DNA of 64,000 nucleotides from Zygaena filipendulae (taxonomy: Eukaryota; Arthropoda; Insecta; Lepidoptera; Zygaenidae): positions 1,704,001-1,768,000 of the forward strand of contig OU015666.1 in the NCBI GenBank assembly GCA_907165275.2, written 5' to 3'. The notes under the pieces are model-generated. The model ran no database searches, was not told where the DNA came from, and worked only from the letters and a program-made list of their open reading frames with translations. Below, piece after piece: positions 21,101 through 27,954 of this stretch. Position numbers and translations under genes: made by a program. Each line of letters starts with the position of its first letter. The stretch's first letter is position 1.

Positions 21101-23464
21101 TAAAAAGTACTCTATGTCACTATGACTGTCAACCCTCACCTTCGGCTGCGACTCGGCTCGGGTAGACATTTGTCGGAACTCTTTGCAATGACAGGCTTTC
21201 CGCGTAATAAAATATACTATTTTTAACCATACGTCATTGTTCTGCGATCCAAAAACCTATAGAACTAGTTATTGATCAAATGACATAAGTCGGTTTAAAC
21301 AACTAGTTGATCGGTTCAGTTGTTAAGAATGGAAAAACCGAACTATTCGATACAAAAGTTTGACACATCATCCAACCAAAATGTATCCACCCATCATCTC
21401 AACTTTTCTTCGAAGCGGCTAGCCTCGTGCGTCAATCCAACGTCCATGGCATGGTTGTTTTTAGTTTTTAACCAACTACCTAAAAAGAAGGAGGTTCTCA
21501 ACTCGACGCGTATGTTTCTTTTACGTGAGGGTGCCTTACCTCGATCGTCGCTCTCGAGGTCGATCAGAACGAAGACCGACAGCAGCGCCTTGCCCAGCTG
21601 CGTTTGCTTCTCAACGTCCCCGTCGCGGTGGCCGATGGTCCAGCTGTAGAGGATGCTGTCCACGCACCGGTCCAACATCTGGCACTGCCACACGTGACAG
21701 ATTCTGGGGATTAGGGTTAATCAAATCATGTAGAATAGAATAGAATAGAATAGAATAGAATACACTTTATTGTACACCAAAGTAATGTTACAGTGTGTTT
21801 ACAAAAACTTATAACAAAAGGCGGTCTTATCGCTTTACTAGCGATCTCTTCCAGACAAACTTTGGGTGGAAAGGACAAATACAGAAAATTTATATGTTGT
21901 TTTGGTATATATCTTGTATGTCTGTATAACAACCGATTGGACTGACTATTAGGTAAAACGAAGGGTCACTACAAAGGTTGCCAGATTTTTTTTTAGCCTA
22001 TAAGGGACAAATGGTTAAATGGGCATAAAAATACGGATTTCCCGGGACAAATAAAAAACTAAATTATTTAGTGTCATATTTTATTTTTTTTGCGAGTGTA
22101 AGTACTTCACACTGCCTAGTCGCTCGAGCCGAGCCGAGTAAGACAATGTAAGTAGAAGGAACGAAGTACCTACGGTTTAAATGCGGGACAGAGTCAGTCC
22201 CGCCGGGACATTTTAAACTATGCCTAAAATACGGGACGTCCCGGGAAATACGGGACGTCTGGCAACGCTAGTCACTACTGTCACTAGTACTGTACTGCTG
22301 GTAGTTCTAGAGATACAAGATTGTATCAATTGTACTATCAGTTGGACTTCTCAGTAGTACTATTGATACTGAGGCGAAAGGTCACTGTTTTACTGACTAA
22401 ATACGAAATCTAAAAAAAAACAACTCGACCTATGAAGCTACAATTTGGCAGATAGATAGACGTAGCTTATCTAAGAACGGATTTCACGGAATTCTCGCGC
22501 AACAATCATCCAAAGTAACTTTCACATTAATTAATAATAATGCTAATAACAACGATATATTATAAGTATTGACTAATAATAATGCCGACGCCTGAGAAAT
22601 TCAATATTTATAATAATAGTAATCTACGCCATAACTTTCAACGAGCAATTCTTGTATAAATATATATGTATACTAGCTGTGCCCCGCGGTGTCACCCGCG
22701 TGAGTTTCGGAGTTCCCGCGGGGATTCCGGGATGAAAAATAGATAGTAGCCGATTGAATATGCATATAAAATTTCATAAAAATCGGTCAAGCCGTTTCGG
22801 AGGAGTATGGTAACTAACACTGTGACACGAGAATTTTATAGGTATATTAGAAGAAGATAATCTGAATCTCGGAAACGGCTCCAACGATTTTCATGAAAAG
22901 TATGCAGGTGGTTTCGGGGGCGATTAATCGATCTAGCCAGGTTTCATTTTAGAAGATGTCGTTTTTTCCTGTTTTCAGACAATGAAAACTGAGTGTTTGG
23001 TACTGCTTTTTTATTAACAGATGGCGCTATAAGCAACTGTTTCCGGGAGAAGTAATCACAACGAGCGAAGCTCGGTCGCCCAGATATTAAGGATGAAAGA
23101 TTACATCTCACCTGCCAGTTAAGACCCTTATTTGATAGCTGCTGTGTTCTAAATCGGCCTCGATACCAGCGCTTCGTTCTCTGCTGTATCTTTCCACATT
23201 ATCATACACACTCGGCACCTTGGACTCGCCTCTTTCGCACGTCACGTATATTTCGGGCAAGTTGTCGTAGAACTCCGCGTTGAGGATGGGCTTCCCTCTA
23301 GCGTTCTGGATGTGTTTCGCCTGTTCCAACGGGGACAGAATGGAGCCGTGGGTCAGGACCCAGCGGTGGGAGAATCTGATGCCGGACGCTGAGACTGTCA
23401 CTATGTTGGCGTGTTCCCCGTCATCGGAGTAGTTGTACGACACCATGACACCCTCGACTGACAT
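6183..23464 (-). CDS. TYSND1: TYSND1-like peroxisomal leader-peptide-processing protease (complete, 10 coding exons)
   Basis: Exons in transcript order are 23112-23464, 21540-21703, 14406-14509, 12860-12987, 11987-12153, 10969-11075, 9585-9753, 8117-8258, 6940-7118 and 6183-6268. All junctions are GT..AG, every phase agrees, and the total is 1599 nt (532 residues plus TAA); the human protein has about 566. TYSND1 is a trypsin-like protease of the peroxisomal matrix that cleaves PTS2 leader peptides and some PTS1 enzymes. Visible here: N-terminal degenerate protease half with GSEGGP (residues 238-243, Glu240 where the catalytic Ser would be); active half with His337 in VLTCAHVV, Asp371 in YDLALV, and Ser445 in SGFSGGPV, whose codon is split by the exon 8/9 junction. 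The protein ends YRSKI, a PTS1-type signal. The start ATG at 23464 has CAAA in front, and an acceptor-like CCCAG ends 8 nt upstream, suggesting an untranslated first exon further right. Introns are loaded with MITEs; intron 2 contains NDUFA11 on the other strand. Confidence 0.95.
6397..6505 (+). mobile_element. CRE-MITE copy A, 5' third only
   Basis: AGGGATGTTGACTACTTTT through TAGACACGTATTTTTTGC, then cut in an AAAT repeat. It lies just upstream, in plus coordinates, of the last TYSND1 exon. Confidence 0.75.
6691..6904 (+). mobile_element. tRNA-derived SINE, 3'-truncated
   Basis: ACCCGATTGGCACAGTAGG head and GGTTCGGTTCCCGG B box. It is cut at CACGACACAAGCT, close to TYSND1 exon 9, which begins at 6940. 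Confidence 0.8.
7200..7494 (-). mobile_element. CRE-MITE copy B (TYSND1 intron)
   Basis: Foldback element with ends GGGCATGTGGACTAA and the complement of GGGGATGTGGACTAC. Inner landmarks are AGTCCGTC, GACACGTATTTT and central TGACGTCA; the second TGACGTCA is mutated to TGACGCCA. Confidence 0.85.
7701..7895 (-). mobile_element. Helitron-like element, subfamily with TATGTAGCTCC
   Basis: ACTAGCTGTGCCCCGCGG start (reverse), CCTATATGTAGCTCCAGGC, and CGTTCAGTAGATGTGG. The same subfamily is seen at 42250, 53287 and 63848. Confidence 0.65.
8449..8766 (-). mobile_element. CRE-MITE copy C (TYSND1 intron)
   Basis: Same family. Outer ends are eroded, and both TGACGTCAC sites are present with opposite flanks. 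Confidence 0.8.
8806..9005 (-). mobile_element. CRE-MITE copy D, diverged
   Basis: AGTCTGTCCTGAGGATTCG, AACACGTATTTTTTTT and ACGTGACGTCAC keep the family order, followed by a degraded second half. It lies about 40 bases from copy C. Confidence 0.6.
9165..9247 (+). repeat. retroelement 3' end with TTCTA tail
   Basis: TGTAAACACACTGTAAAATT, then GTGTACAATAAAGTG and a (TTCTA)n microsatellite. The reverse complement of this sequence is found at 21731-21806, so both are copies of one retroelement tail. Confidence 0.6.
9321..9409 (+). mobile_element. tRNA-derived SINE, head only
   Basis: ACCCGATTGGCGTAGTAGG to GTGTGATGA, then an abrupt join to a Helitron-like end (ATTCCCGCGGGAACTCCGG). Confidence 0.75.
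9410..9562 (+). repeat. two Helitron-like 3' fragments in tandem
   Basis: ATTCCCGCGGGAACTCCGG ... CAGCTAATC, then CCTCCGCGGGAACTCCGG ... GGGGACAGCTAGT. They lie between a SINE head and TYSND1 exon 7. Confidence 0.55.
9814..9894. repeat. foldback repeat in a TYSND1 intron
   Basis: Left GGCATCAATTGCAGCCTCG and right CGGGCTGCAACTGATGC are near-perfect inverted arms, with CTCGCTGCGCTCG in between. Confidence 0.6.
10285..10400 (-). repeat. Helitron-like fragment
   Basis: ACTAGTTGTTTTCCGCGGTT, GCCGCGGTGATTTCGGAG and a short body, reverse orientation. Confidence 0.5.
10439..10475. repeat. perfect hairpin at the edge of the minisatellite
   Basis: Arms GGGCGGCTTTTGTGCA and its exact complement, 16 bp each, around a 5-base loop CTCAC. 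Confidence 0.9.
10471..10614. repeat. 24-bp minisatellite, six units
   Basis: Six head-to-tail units of the type CACCCTGCGCGTGTGCACAC plus AAGC or AAGT, in two alternating variants. Related units flank repeat family 6 at about 10860-10885. It lies in the TYSND1 intron between exons 6 and 7. Confidence 0.9.
10617..10800 (+). repeat. dispersed repeat family 6, copy 1
   Basis: GGCTTGTTCGGTAAAG, GCTACCGGTGTTCGGTTGGG, GTATACTCCCCCGTAGTTTG, TATTGACACCGTGCGGGGTC. Homologous to 49317-49500. It is embedded in the minisatellite area of a TYSND1 intron. Confidence 0.65.
11104..11166 (-). repeat. Helitron-like 3' fragment (minus)
   Basis: ACTAGCTGTACCCCGCGGTT, CGCGGTAATTTCGGAGTTCC. It abuts CRE-MITE copy E. 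Confidence 0.6.
11167..11593 (+). mobile_element. CRE-MITE copy E with an internal insert
   Basis: Complete ends (AGGGATGTGGACTAC; CATGCCCATTAT) and both TGACGTCAC sites. About 90 extra bases (roughly 11389-11481, with ATAGACATAGACATAG and ACTTTATTTGGCATCAAC) break the right arm. Confidence 0.82.
11648..11716 (+). mobile_element. Helitron-like 3' end
   Basis: AATTTCCGCGGGAACCC then CGCGGGTGAAATCGCG and CAGCTAGT. It abuts the complete copy that follows. Confidence 0.65.
11716..11938 (+). mobile_element. Helitron-like short element, complete copy
   Basis: Starts TCCTACTAATATTATAAACG directly after the CTAG of another copy, and ends CGCGGGTGAAACCGCG (hairpin), nine bases, then CTAGT. TC at the 5' end, a 3' hairpin and a CTRR end fit a non-autonomous Helitron. 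It contains a GGAT-type microsatellite. Confidence 0.75.
12540..12735 (+). repeat. dispersed repeat family 5, copy 1
   Basis: AACGATTTTCATGAAAGTATG, TGAGTGTTTGGTAGG, CAGATGGCACTACGAGCG, GAGCGAAGCTCGGTC. Shared with 22858 and 44878. Confidence 0.65.
13049..13130 (-). mobile_element. tRNA-derived SINE, tail only (minus)
   Basis: Reverse complement of the family's 3' part: AACACACAGATCTACTTGAT, AAGCTATAAGCTTGTGTCG, GGAAACCAAGCAACACG. It joins a Helitron-like copy at 13147. Confidence 0.7.
13140..13380 (-). mobile_element. Helitron-like element (minus), full length
   Basis: TAGCTGTTCGCCGCGGTTT, GAGATCCCGCGGGATTTCC, CATGATCGGTTGAGCCGTT, CGCATTTATTATAAAACTT. It is collinear with the plus-strand copies in reverse. 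Confidence 0.65.
13909..14131. mobile_element. foldback element, 222 bp (TYSND1 intron 3)
   Basis: Left end AGTAGAGTATACACCACAGG and right end, complemented, AGTAGATTATACACCAAGGG continue into GGATAAA, CTGTTTT and GGGCGC on both sides. The interior carries CTCGCTGCGCTCGGG. Confidence 0.7.
14824..15161 (-). mobile_element. CRE-MITE copy F (TYSND1 intron 2)
   Basis: AATGGGCATGTGGACTAA to GTCCACATCCCCATT, with two TGACGTCAC sites. One of the best-preserved copies. Confidence 0.87.
15473..15792 (+). mobile_element. PIF/Harbinger-derived non-autonomous element (320 bp) in TYSND1 intron 2
   Basis: Terminal inverted repeats GGGCTTGTACACAAAAC close both ends and are flanked by TAA on each side (15470-15472 and 15793-15795), the 3-bp target duplication typical of PIF/Harbinger. 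Inside, 15573-15671 (+) encodes a 32-residue peptide beginning MDRKKKCALLLLLRR, which resembles the N-terminus of insect Harbinger transposases, then a stop. The rest of the transposase is absent. A perfect 22-bp palindrome of GCGATGCGAC type lies at 15754-15775. Confidence 0.8.
16073..16150 (+). repeat. tRNA-like SINE head of another family
   Basis: CTTGGTCAATTGGTTAGCG as A box and GGGGTCGATCCTCGCG as T-arm/B box. The acceptor ends do not pair properly, so it is a tRNA-derived repeat head and not a tRNA gene. It joins the MITE at 16162. Confidence 0.5.
16162..16460 (+). mobile_element. CRE-MITE copy G, internal deletion
   Basis: Ends GGGATGTGGACTAC and CATGCCCATTAT. About 35 central bases are missing, leaving one TGACGTCAC and a remnant ACGTCAC. 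It sits about 590 bases before the NDUFA11 start codon. Confidence 0.85.
16836..16840 (+). promoter_or_regulatory. possible initiator of NDUFA11
   Basis: The arthropod-type initiator TCAGT sits about 210 bases before the NDUFA11 start codon, after the last upstream MITE and Helitron-like fragment. No TATA box is evident. This is inference from position and a short motif only. Confidence 0.2.
17051..20723 (+). CDS. NDUFA11: NADH dehydrogenase (complex I) subunit NDUFA11 / B14.7, nested gene
   Basis: Five exons join in phase: 17051-17134, 17769-17872, 18485-18594, 19300-19506 and 20689-20723, giving 540 nt or 179 residues. NDUFA11 is an accessory membrane-arm subunit of mitochondrial complex I with a Tim17-like fold of several membrane helices. 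The N-terminal motif RYYDTPDG resembles the insect B14.7 signature. Hydrophobic segments lie near residues 33-50, 68-85 and 104-131, and DDKLNYFLGG followed by a Gly/Ala-rich helix and AIKKEAIETG is typical of the family. The last exon supplies only EMIHTCGQSSK; another frame of that exon would read DPYLWPV, but only the first fits the phase. The exon 4 acceptor (CCCCGAAG) has a weak pyrimidine tract. The whole gene lies in intron 2 of the oppositely oriented TYSND1-like gene, and its own introns carry MITE and Helitron-like copies. Confidence 0.93.
17398..17645 (+). mobile_element. tRNA-derived SINE, strongly diverged, in NDUFA11 intron 1
   Basis: GTGGTCACCATGTGTCC, CGTTTGCTTGGTTTCCATG and GGGGGATCAAGTAGCTCTC keep family landmarks, but the B box is damaged (GGGATTGGATTCC). 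An old copy. Confidence 0.65.
17941..18111 (-). mobile_element. Helitron-like element (minus), NDUFA11 intron 2
   Basis: TAGTTGTTCCCCGCGGTTT, TTTCATAATGATCGATTGAG. It runs directly into MITE family 2 copy 1. Confidence 0.6.
18112..18348 (+). mobile_element. MITE family 2, copy 1 (NDUFA11 intron 2)
   Basis: Ends TGGACATAGATAAGCAATA and the complement of TGGACTCAGATAAGCAATA. Inner landmarks are GTGTTAACCCACACTGG and CTCTCAATAAATCGTTCTG. It is about 237 bp long and matches the copies at 35169 and 41826. Confidence 0.88.
18792..19124 (+). mobile_element. CRE-MITE copy H (NDUFA11 intron 3)
   Basis: AGAGATGTCGACGACTTTT to TTTGTCAACATTG, with both TGACGTCAC sites kept. More diverged than copies F and I. 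Confidence 0.82.
19518..19690 (+). mobile_element. Helitron-like 5' part
   Basis: TCCTACTTAATATTATAAACG start and GGAT/TATG repeats. It shares long stretches with 11716-11938 but lacks the 3' hairpin. It begins about 10 bases after the NDUFA11 exon 4 donor. Confidence 0.65.
20307..20453. repeat. 80-bp tandem duplication
   Basis: CCGAGTTATCTCCAACAATA starts at 20307 and again at 20387, and 67 consecutive bases are identical. It sits in NDUFA11 intron 4. Confidence 0.9.
20719..20724 (+). terminator. poly(A) signal overlapping the NDUFA11 stop codon
   Basis: AATAAA occurs at 20719-20724 and overlaps the TAA stop at 20721-20723. If used, the 3' UTR is extremely short. Another A-rich stretch follows within 60 bases. 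Confidence 0.4.
20815..21135. repeat. array of three Helitron-like 3'-half fragments
   Basis: Three successive segments each carry CCCGCGGGAAT and ACCCTATGT or TACTCTATGTC, with GGTTCAGTAGAT between them. They lie after the NDUFA11 3' end. Confidence 0.5.
21731..21806 (-). repeat. retroelement 3' end with TTCTA tail (minus)
   Basis: (TAGAA)n then ACACTTTATTGTACACCAAA and GTTACAGTGTGTTTAC, the reverse complement of the copy at 9165-9247. It lies just upstream, in transcript sense, of TYSND1 exon 2. Confidence 0.6.
21977..22266. mobile_element. foldback MITE with GTTGCCAG ends
   Basis: GTTGCCAG at the left and CTGGCAAC at the right bound a 290-bp stretch holding CCCGGGAAATACGGGACG and ACGGATTTCCCGGGAC. 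It lies between TYSND1 exons 1 and 2. Confidence 0.55.
22672..22850 (-). mobile_element. Helitron-like element (minus)
   Basis: ACTAGCTGTGCCCCGCGGTG, CGGAGTTCCCGCGGGGATTCC, AAAAATCGGTCAAGCCGTT. Confidence 0.6.
22858..23090 (+). repeat. dispersed repeat family 5, copy 2
   Basis: CCAACGATTTTCATGAAAAG, CTGAGTGTTTGGTACTGC, CAGATGGCGCTATAAGC, ACGAGCGAAGCTCGGTCGCC. It ends just before TYSND1 exon 1. Confidence 0.68.
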
Positions 23465-23534
23465 TTTGATATCTGGGAGATTAAAAAAAATACAAATTTT
23501 ATTGTAGCTATACTTCTGCTACTTATGTATAGAC

Positions 23535-23800
23535 TTTCCATTCCCTGCGGTTTCACCCGCGTTAATTTCAAAGATCCTGAGTTTCTAGGGTTGAAAGTAA
23601 CGAAGTCCTTTTTCCGACACTTCCAATTAATTATATCGTTATAAATTTCAACCAATTTAAACGAAACCCTGACAAATTATATACTTACCTAAACCTTCCT
23701 CATGAATCACTCTATCTATTGGTAAAATCCGCATGAAAATCCGTTCAGTAGATACGTAAACAAATAGATAGACAGACAGACGCGACGGAGAAATTTTATA
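23535..23800 (-). repeat. decayed Helitron-like element (minus)
   Basis: TTCCCTGCGGTTTCACCCGC start and a diverged body up to GACAGACAGACGCGAC, then CRE-MITE copy I. It lies just upstream of the TYSND1 start codon. Confidence 0.45.
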
Positions 23801-24137
23801 ATAATGGGCATGTGGACTAATTTTTATTTTTTAGTCCATCTTGTAGATTATTAAAAAAATAATGGACACGTATTTTTTCTTTTTTTACGTAATCAAAAAA
23901 TAACGGAGATACATTGAGTTGAAATTTCGCGTGACGTCACTATTTTGACAGTTTGTATGGCGGTTTTAGCGGTTAGTGACGTCACGACTCCCTCACCCTA
24001 AACTTTAATGCGCTTTATCTCTGTATATTTTAATTTATTTAAAAAAGCAAAAAATATGTGTCTATTGTTTTTTTTATTTTCTAACTGACGGACTGATTAG
24101 AATTTTGATTTTCAAAAGTAGTCCACATCCCTATTAT
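23801..24137 (-). mobile_element. CRE-MITE copy I, upstream of TYSND1
   Basis: ATAATGGGCATGTGGAC to GTCCACATCCCTATTAT, with both TGACGTCAC sites. It lies about 340 bases upstream of the TYSND1 start codon. Confidence 0.88.
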
Positions 24138-25225
24138 GTCAGGACACACGGTACTAGGCGTGCAGCTCTCTTAGTCAAGTTTACATTGTATATCATTATA
24201 CATATATTATAACGCATAAAACTGAAAAACAAATCGCTAGTCACGTAAAATGGTCTAATCAAAAGTTCCGTTTAGCGCGACCACGTGACATATAAACGAA
24301 TCCTTAGTTTTCTATACGATACCTAACGATTATAAATTGTCAACTTGGCTAAGGGGGCAGGAGGCCAAACGCGCTATTTCACTGAAATAAAACCTCTCCG
24401 ACATTCCCTTAGGAACTCCTGACATATACCTAGATAGATATGAACTATCGGCTGGAAAAATTGCTCTTCACACTTTTATTTTTTAATATTAGGATTTTTC
24501 TCTCAGAAGATATTCTTCTGAGATTTTTCTTAAACCTTTGGAAACAACCACGGCTTTTTTAATTTCAGATTATAGGTAGGTAGGTCTATTTTGATAGACA
24601 TCCAAATATAAAATAGAGATGCATATTGTACAATATTCATGGTCATCTATGAATAAATAATCAAATGTAGGTAAATAGATAATTTACACACTACAATATA
24701 CTTAGTCTTTGACCAACTCAAGAGATAATCAGACATCTGACGCAGGCTGACAACGAAAACTACTTCCGAATTTATAACATCGACGGCTTTGAAATACATG
24801 GCTTGTTTTGTCCGTATGTTGGCAGCGCACGCCTAATGCTAGCCTTCAATGGACTCTTCGTTAAGACACGGCGTAGATAAAATAGTTGTATGTGAAAAAT
24901 TACATAAAGAAAGGGTGCGAACCGTATAACGAATTTGCGAACATAAACACACCCCTTCGCGTGGAAGTAATGAGCTATATTCAGCGGGTGGTAAATAACT
25001 TCATGCAATTTGTGCTGGTATAAAAAAGGAAGATTTCCATTCCATGACCATTGCTTTCTCAGCGCCATTGCAAGAGGCGCCCGCGTTCACTTTTCAAATT
25101 TTTTTCTTTCCGTGACAGTGTTATTTTTTCTTTGGTGCCTGTTTAACGTTACGTCACAAAGGTAGGTTCAATAAAATTACTATTGACGTAAGGATTGGTT
25201 GTATATTTTCGTCACTCACAAATAA
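24138..25225. other. no clear gene; minus-strand 98-codon frame
   Basis: AT-rich. A minus frame 24772-25068 (MALRKQWSWN) follows a CpG-rich leader (GCGGGCGCCTCTTGC on the minus strand), which could be the untranslated 5' exon and promoter area of the TYSND1-like gene. Its protein is not family-like. Confidence 0.3.
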
Positions 25226-25298
25226 GTTTCCGTAGTGTAGCGGTTATCACGTGTGCTTCACACGCACAAGGTCCCCGGTTCGATCCCGGGCGGAAACA
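25226..25298 (+). tRNA. tRNA-Val (anticodon CAC)
   Basis: A 73-nt cloverleaf: acceptor GTTTCCG pairs with CGGAAAC, followed by discriminator A. The anticodon stem TGTGC/GCACA encloses the loop TTCACAC with anticodon CAC at 25259-25261. The T arm is CCCGG-TTCGATC-CCGGG. The A and B boxes are intact, and a T6 run 8 bases downstream can stop Pol III. It agrees closely with animal tRNA-Val-CAC, so it is probably functional. Confidence 0.97.
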
Positions 25299-25305
25299 GA
25301 TACCG

Positions 25306-25311
25306 TTTTTT
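25306..25311 (+). terminator. Pol III terminator of tRNA-Val
   Basis: A run of six T residues shortly after the tRNA-Val discriminator base. Confidence 0.75.
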
Positions 25312-25410
25312 ATGATTCTAAATTTTATTTTTTGTAATAGAATTAAGCACATACGATAACTACATTACCACACGATGACATATTTAACTATTTATCCAAT
25401 AGAACGCGAT

Positions 25411-25760
25411 AATAATAATAATAATAATAATTCTTTATTTGCTTGAAAAGTGGTAATTTAGATGGTACAGTGACAATAAGTTTCACACTCTTCACCAGAA
25501 AGCTGGCATGCAAATCATGTAGGTATCTAAGTATTAAAATATCAAAATACAAACATATATGGGTTACGGCATTCTAGGTTTAAAAAAGTCATAGTATTCC
25601 TTAATAGTGTAAAAAGAGTTTTGTATCAACCAACCCTTGAGTTTATTTTCAAAAACGTTTAGAGGTAGCACTTTTAAGTCCTCATCTAGCCTATTAAAAA
25701 TATTTATCGCCATGCAATATGCATTTATGCTACGTAATGCTGTTATCATATATAATGTAT
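25411..25760 (-). mobile_element. 3' fragment of a LINE (minus strand)
   Basis: The minus-strand frame 25564-25749 encodes FENKLKGWLIQNSFYTIKEY, the common C-terminal signature of insect LINE reverse transcriptases. It is followed by a short 3' UTR and an (ATT)n tail, read as AATAAT at 25411-25431 on the plus strand. It lies between the two tRNA genes. Confidence 0.6.
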
Positions 25761-25886
25761 CATAATAACAATCAATGGTAAGTAATCACAATTCCGGTCT
25801 TAATATCTAAAAATGGAAGATTCGAAGCCTGCAAACTAAATTCTACCCATAATAATGTCTAAATAAATTGTCTCTCATAAAGTGCC

Positions 25887-25891
25887 AAAAA
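25887..25891 (-). terminator. Pol III terminator of tRNA-Tyr
   Basis: Five T residues on the minus strand, three bases after the tRNA 3' end. Confidence 0.65.
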
Positions 25892-25893
25892 TT

Positions 25894-25981
25894 TCCTTCG
25901 AGCCGGATTTGAACCAGCGACCTATGGATCACTATTAAACGCCTCTACAGTCCACCGCTCTACCAACTGAGCTATCGAAGG
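25894..25981 (-). tRNA. tRNA-Tyr (anticodon GTA) with a 15-nt intron
   Basis: On the minus strand the acceptor CCTTCGA pairs with TCGAAGG's complement, with an A discriminator. The D arm carries TAGCTCAGTTGGTAGAGC. The anticodon GTA plus one base is followed by a 15-nt intron at 25930-25944, the canonical position. The T arm is GCTGG-TTCAAAT-CCGGC. The total of 88 nt equals 73 plus the intron. A T5 run follows on the minus strand. It appears functional. Confidence 0.97.
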
Positions 25982-26374
25982 TTACTAAACAGACACCAAA
26001 TTTTGTTCCATATTCTATAGTAAATAAAATGTATATCATAATAAATCTAGACGTACAATTTTTTTTCTCTGTGCTTATACCTTGGTTAGACAGATAACGA
26101 TAAAACACAGTGATAATGCGTTATTATTCCCTTTGGATAACGTCACGTGACGATTGTTGCTGTCAAATTCGGACCGCCGCTGCTGCTAACCCGAAATTCC
26201 GAACAAATTAGTAAAGCGAAAACATTAAAAATGCCGAAAGATATTTATTATTGTAGGTTTTGTTTTTTTGACACCTACCTACTTGAACTACAGGAAATTG
26301 TATTCCGAATTGAGATTTAATTATTTACAAACATTATTTAAATATCCTTACATTTATATTATAAAAAATATAAA

Positions 26375-26556
26375 AGTATTCCGCCGCGTCTGTCTGTCTG
26401 TTCGCAATAAACTCAAAAATGAACTGAACGGATTTTCATGCGGTTTTCACCAATATTGACGAGAGTGATTCTTTAGCAACGTTTGTATGTATGTTTATCC
26501 TGAATTTTCCCCGGGAACTCCGAAATTACCGCGGGTGAAATCGCGGACAGCTAGTG
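26375..26556 (+). mobile_element. Helitron-like element, CCGCCGCGTCTGTC subfamily
   Basis: CCGCCGCGTCTGTCTGTCTG, GGATTTTCATGCGGTTTTC, then CCGCGGGTGAAATCGCGG and CAGCTAGT. It matches 48594-48790 and the 5' fragment at 53877. Confidence 0.65.
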
Positions 26557-26704
26557 ATAAATAAATAGAATAATAATATAATATACCTACCTATGATGTT
26601 ACAATGTTGTTGCATACAGTCTTCTTTAGTCTTATGCTAGTCATTGTTTGGTTCAGTTTGACCACAGAATAAAAACAATTAGGTAGGTAGGTAACAATCG
26701 TTTT

Positions 26705-26890
26705 GTAAGGTAACTAGCTGTTCCCGCGGTTTCACTCGCGTCAATTTCGGAGATCCCACGGGAATTCTGGTATAAAAAGTACCCTATTCTGATGTATAAG
26801 CTATACCTGATTTAAAGTTGCATTGAAATCCATTCAGTTTATGCGTAAAAAAAACACCTAACTTTCTCGTTTATAATATTAGTAAGGATT
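26705..26890 (-). mobile_element. Helitron-like element (minus)
   Basis: ACTAGCTGTTCCCGCGGTTT start and CTTTCTCGTTTATAATATTA end. Confidence 0.6.
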
Positions 26891-27212
26891 TACCGCCAGC
26901 AATGATATTATAATTATGTATCTATACATATCTACATACATATAATAAAATTTTAACAGGTCGATGTCTGTACATGGGAGATAAATAAGAAAAAATAAAT
27001 TTAGGCGACTATGAGTGATATAGAAGCCAAAAATAAAGTTTTTAGAATTTTTGTCTGTCTGTCTGTTTGTTTGTATTCGTGCAAAAACTGCTGCACCAAA
27101 TTGAATGAGGTTTTTTTGTTGTATTGCTAAGGGTCTAACTTAGATACTGATCATGTTTCGATTTTTTCGAAATTCCATCTGGAACTCGAGATATTAAAAA
27201 AAAATGCTGGTC

Positions 27213-27515
27213 ATCCTACTTAATATTATAAATGTGAAAGTGTGGATGTTTGTTACTCAATCACGCAAAAACGGCTGAACGGATTTGGATGAAATTTGGC
27301 ATGCATGTAGCCCTTTGACATGGAAAAGAACATAAGCTACCTTTTATCCCGGAATTCCCGCGGGATCTCCGAAATTAACGCGGGTGAAATAGAATTAATT
27401 ATTGCATACTACACGTTGTCAGAGGTACAGAAAAGATCATAGGGTGCTTTTTATCCGGGAATTCCCGCGAGATCTCCGACATTAACCAGGGTGAAACCGC
27501 GGGGCACAGCTAGTT
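27213..27515 (+). mobile_element. Helitron-like element with duplicated 3' half
   Basis: TCCTACTTAATATTATAAATG start. Two successive 3' halves follow, ending AACGCGGGTGAAATAG and GGGTGAAACCGCGGGG with CAGCTAGT. Confidence 0.65.
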
Positions 27516-27768
27516 ATGAATAAGTAGACAATCTCTCAATGACGCCATAAAATACTAAGTAAATAATATTAACCTACTGTTATCTTGCTAACTGTTTAAA
27601 ATAAAAGGTAAATACACAATTCTTGGAAATACAATAAAGTTAAAACAAAGTTACAATTAAAATCGACTGTTGAATTTAACCTACATTATTATTATTATTT
27701 AAAACATCAATATTTAATACCTACCAACTTCTCATATTTTTTTTTACATCAATGATTAAAAAACAAAA

Positions 27769-27900
27769 GGCCGGCCAAGTGCGAGTCGGACTCGCGTACG
27801 AAGGGTTCCGCATCATTATGAATAAAAAACGAAGTTCTTTGTCGCATGGTAATGGTACGGATCCGGATGGGGGCTAGGCGAAATTTTCCGTCACAGCATC
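27769..27900 (+). repeat. dispersed arthropod repeat, GGCCGGCCAAGTGCGAG
   Basis: GGCCAAGTGCGAGTCGGACT then GAAGGGTTCCGCATC. This phrase is familiar from repeats in many insect genomes; the element class is not evident here. Confidence 0.5.
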
Positions 27901-27954
27901 ATAGGTGCGCGCTTATTGGTTAATTAATAGTTTTTGGAAGGATTATTATGATTA

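Noticed and set aside
24772..25068. 98-codon minus-strand frame as a protein-coding gene
   Set aside because: No family resemblance and no splice partner; the CpG-rich leader alone is not enough.
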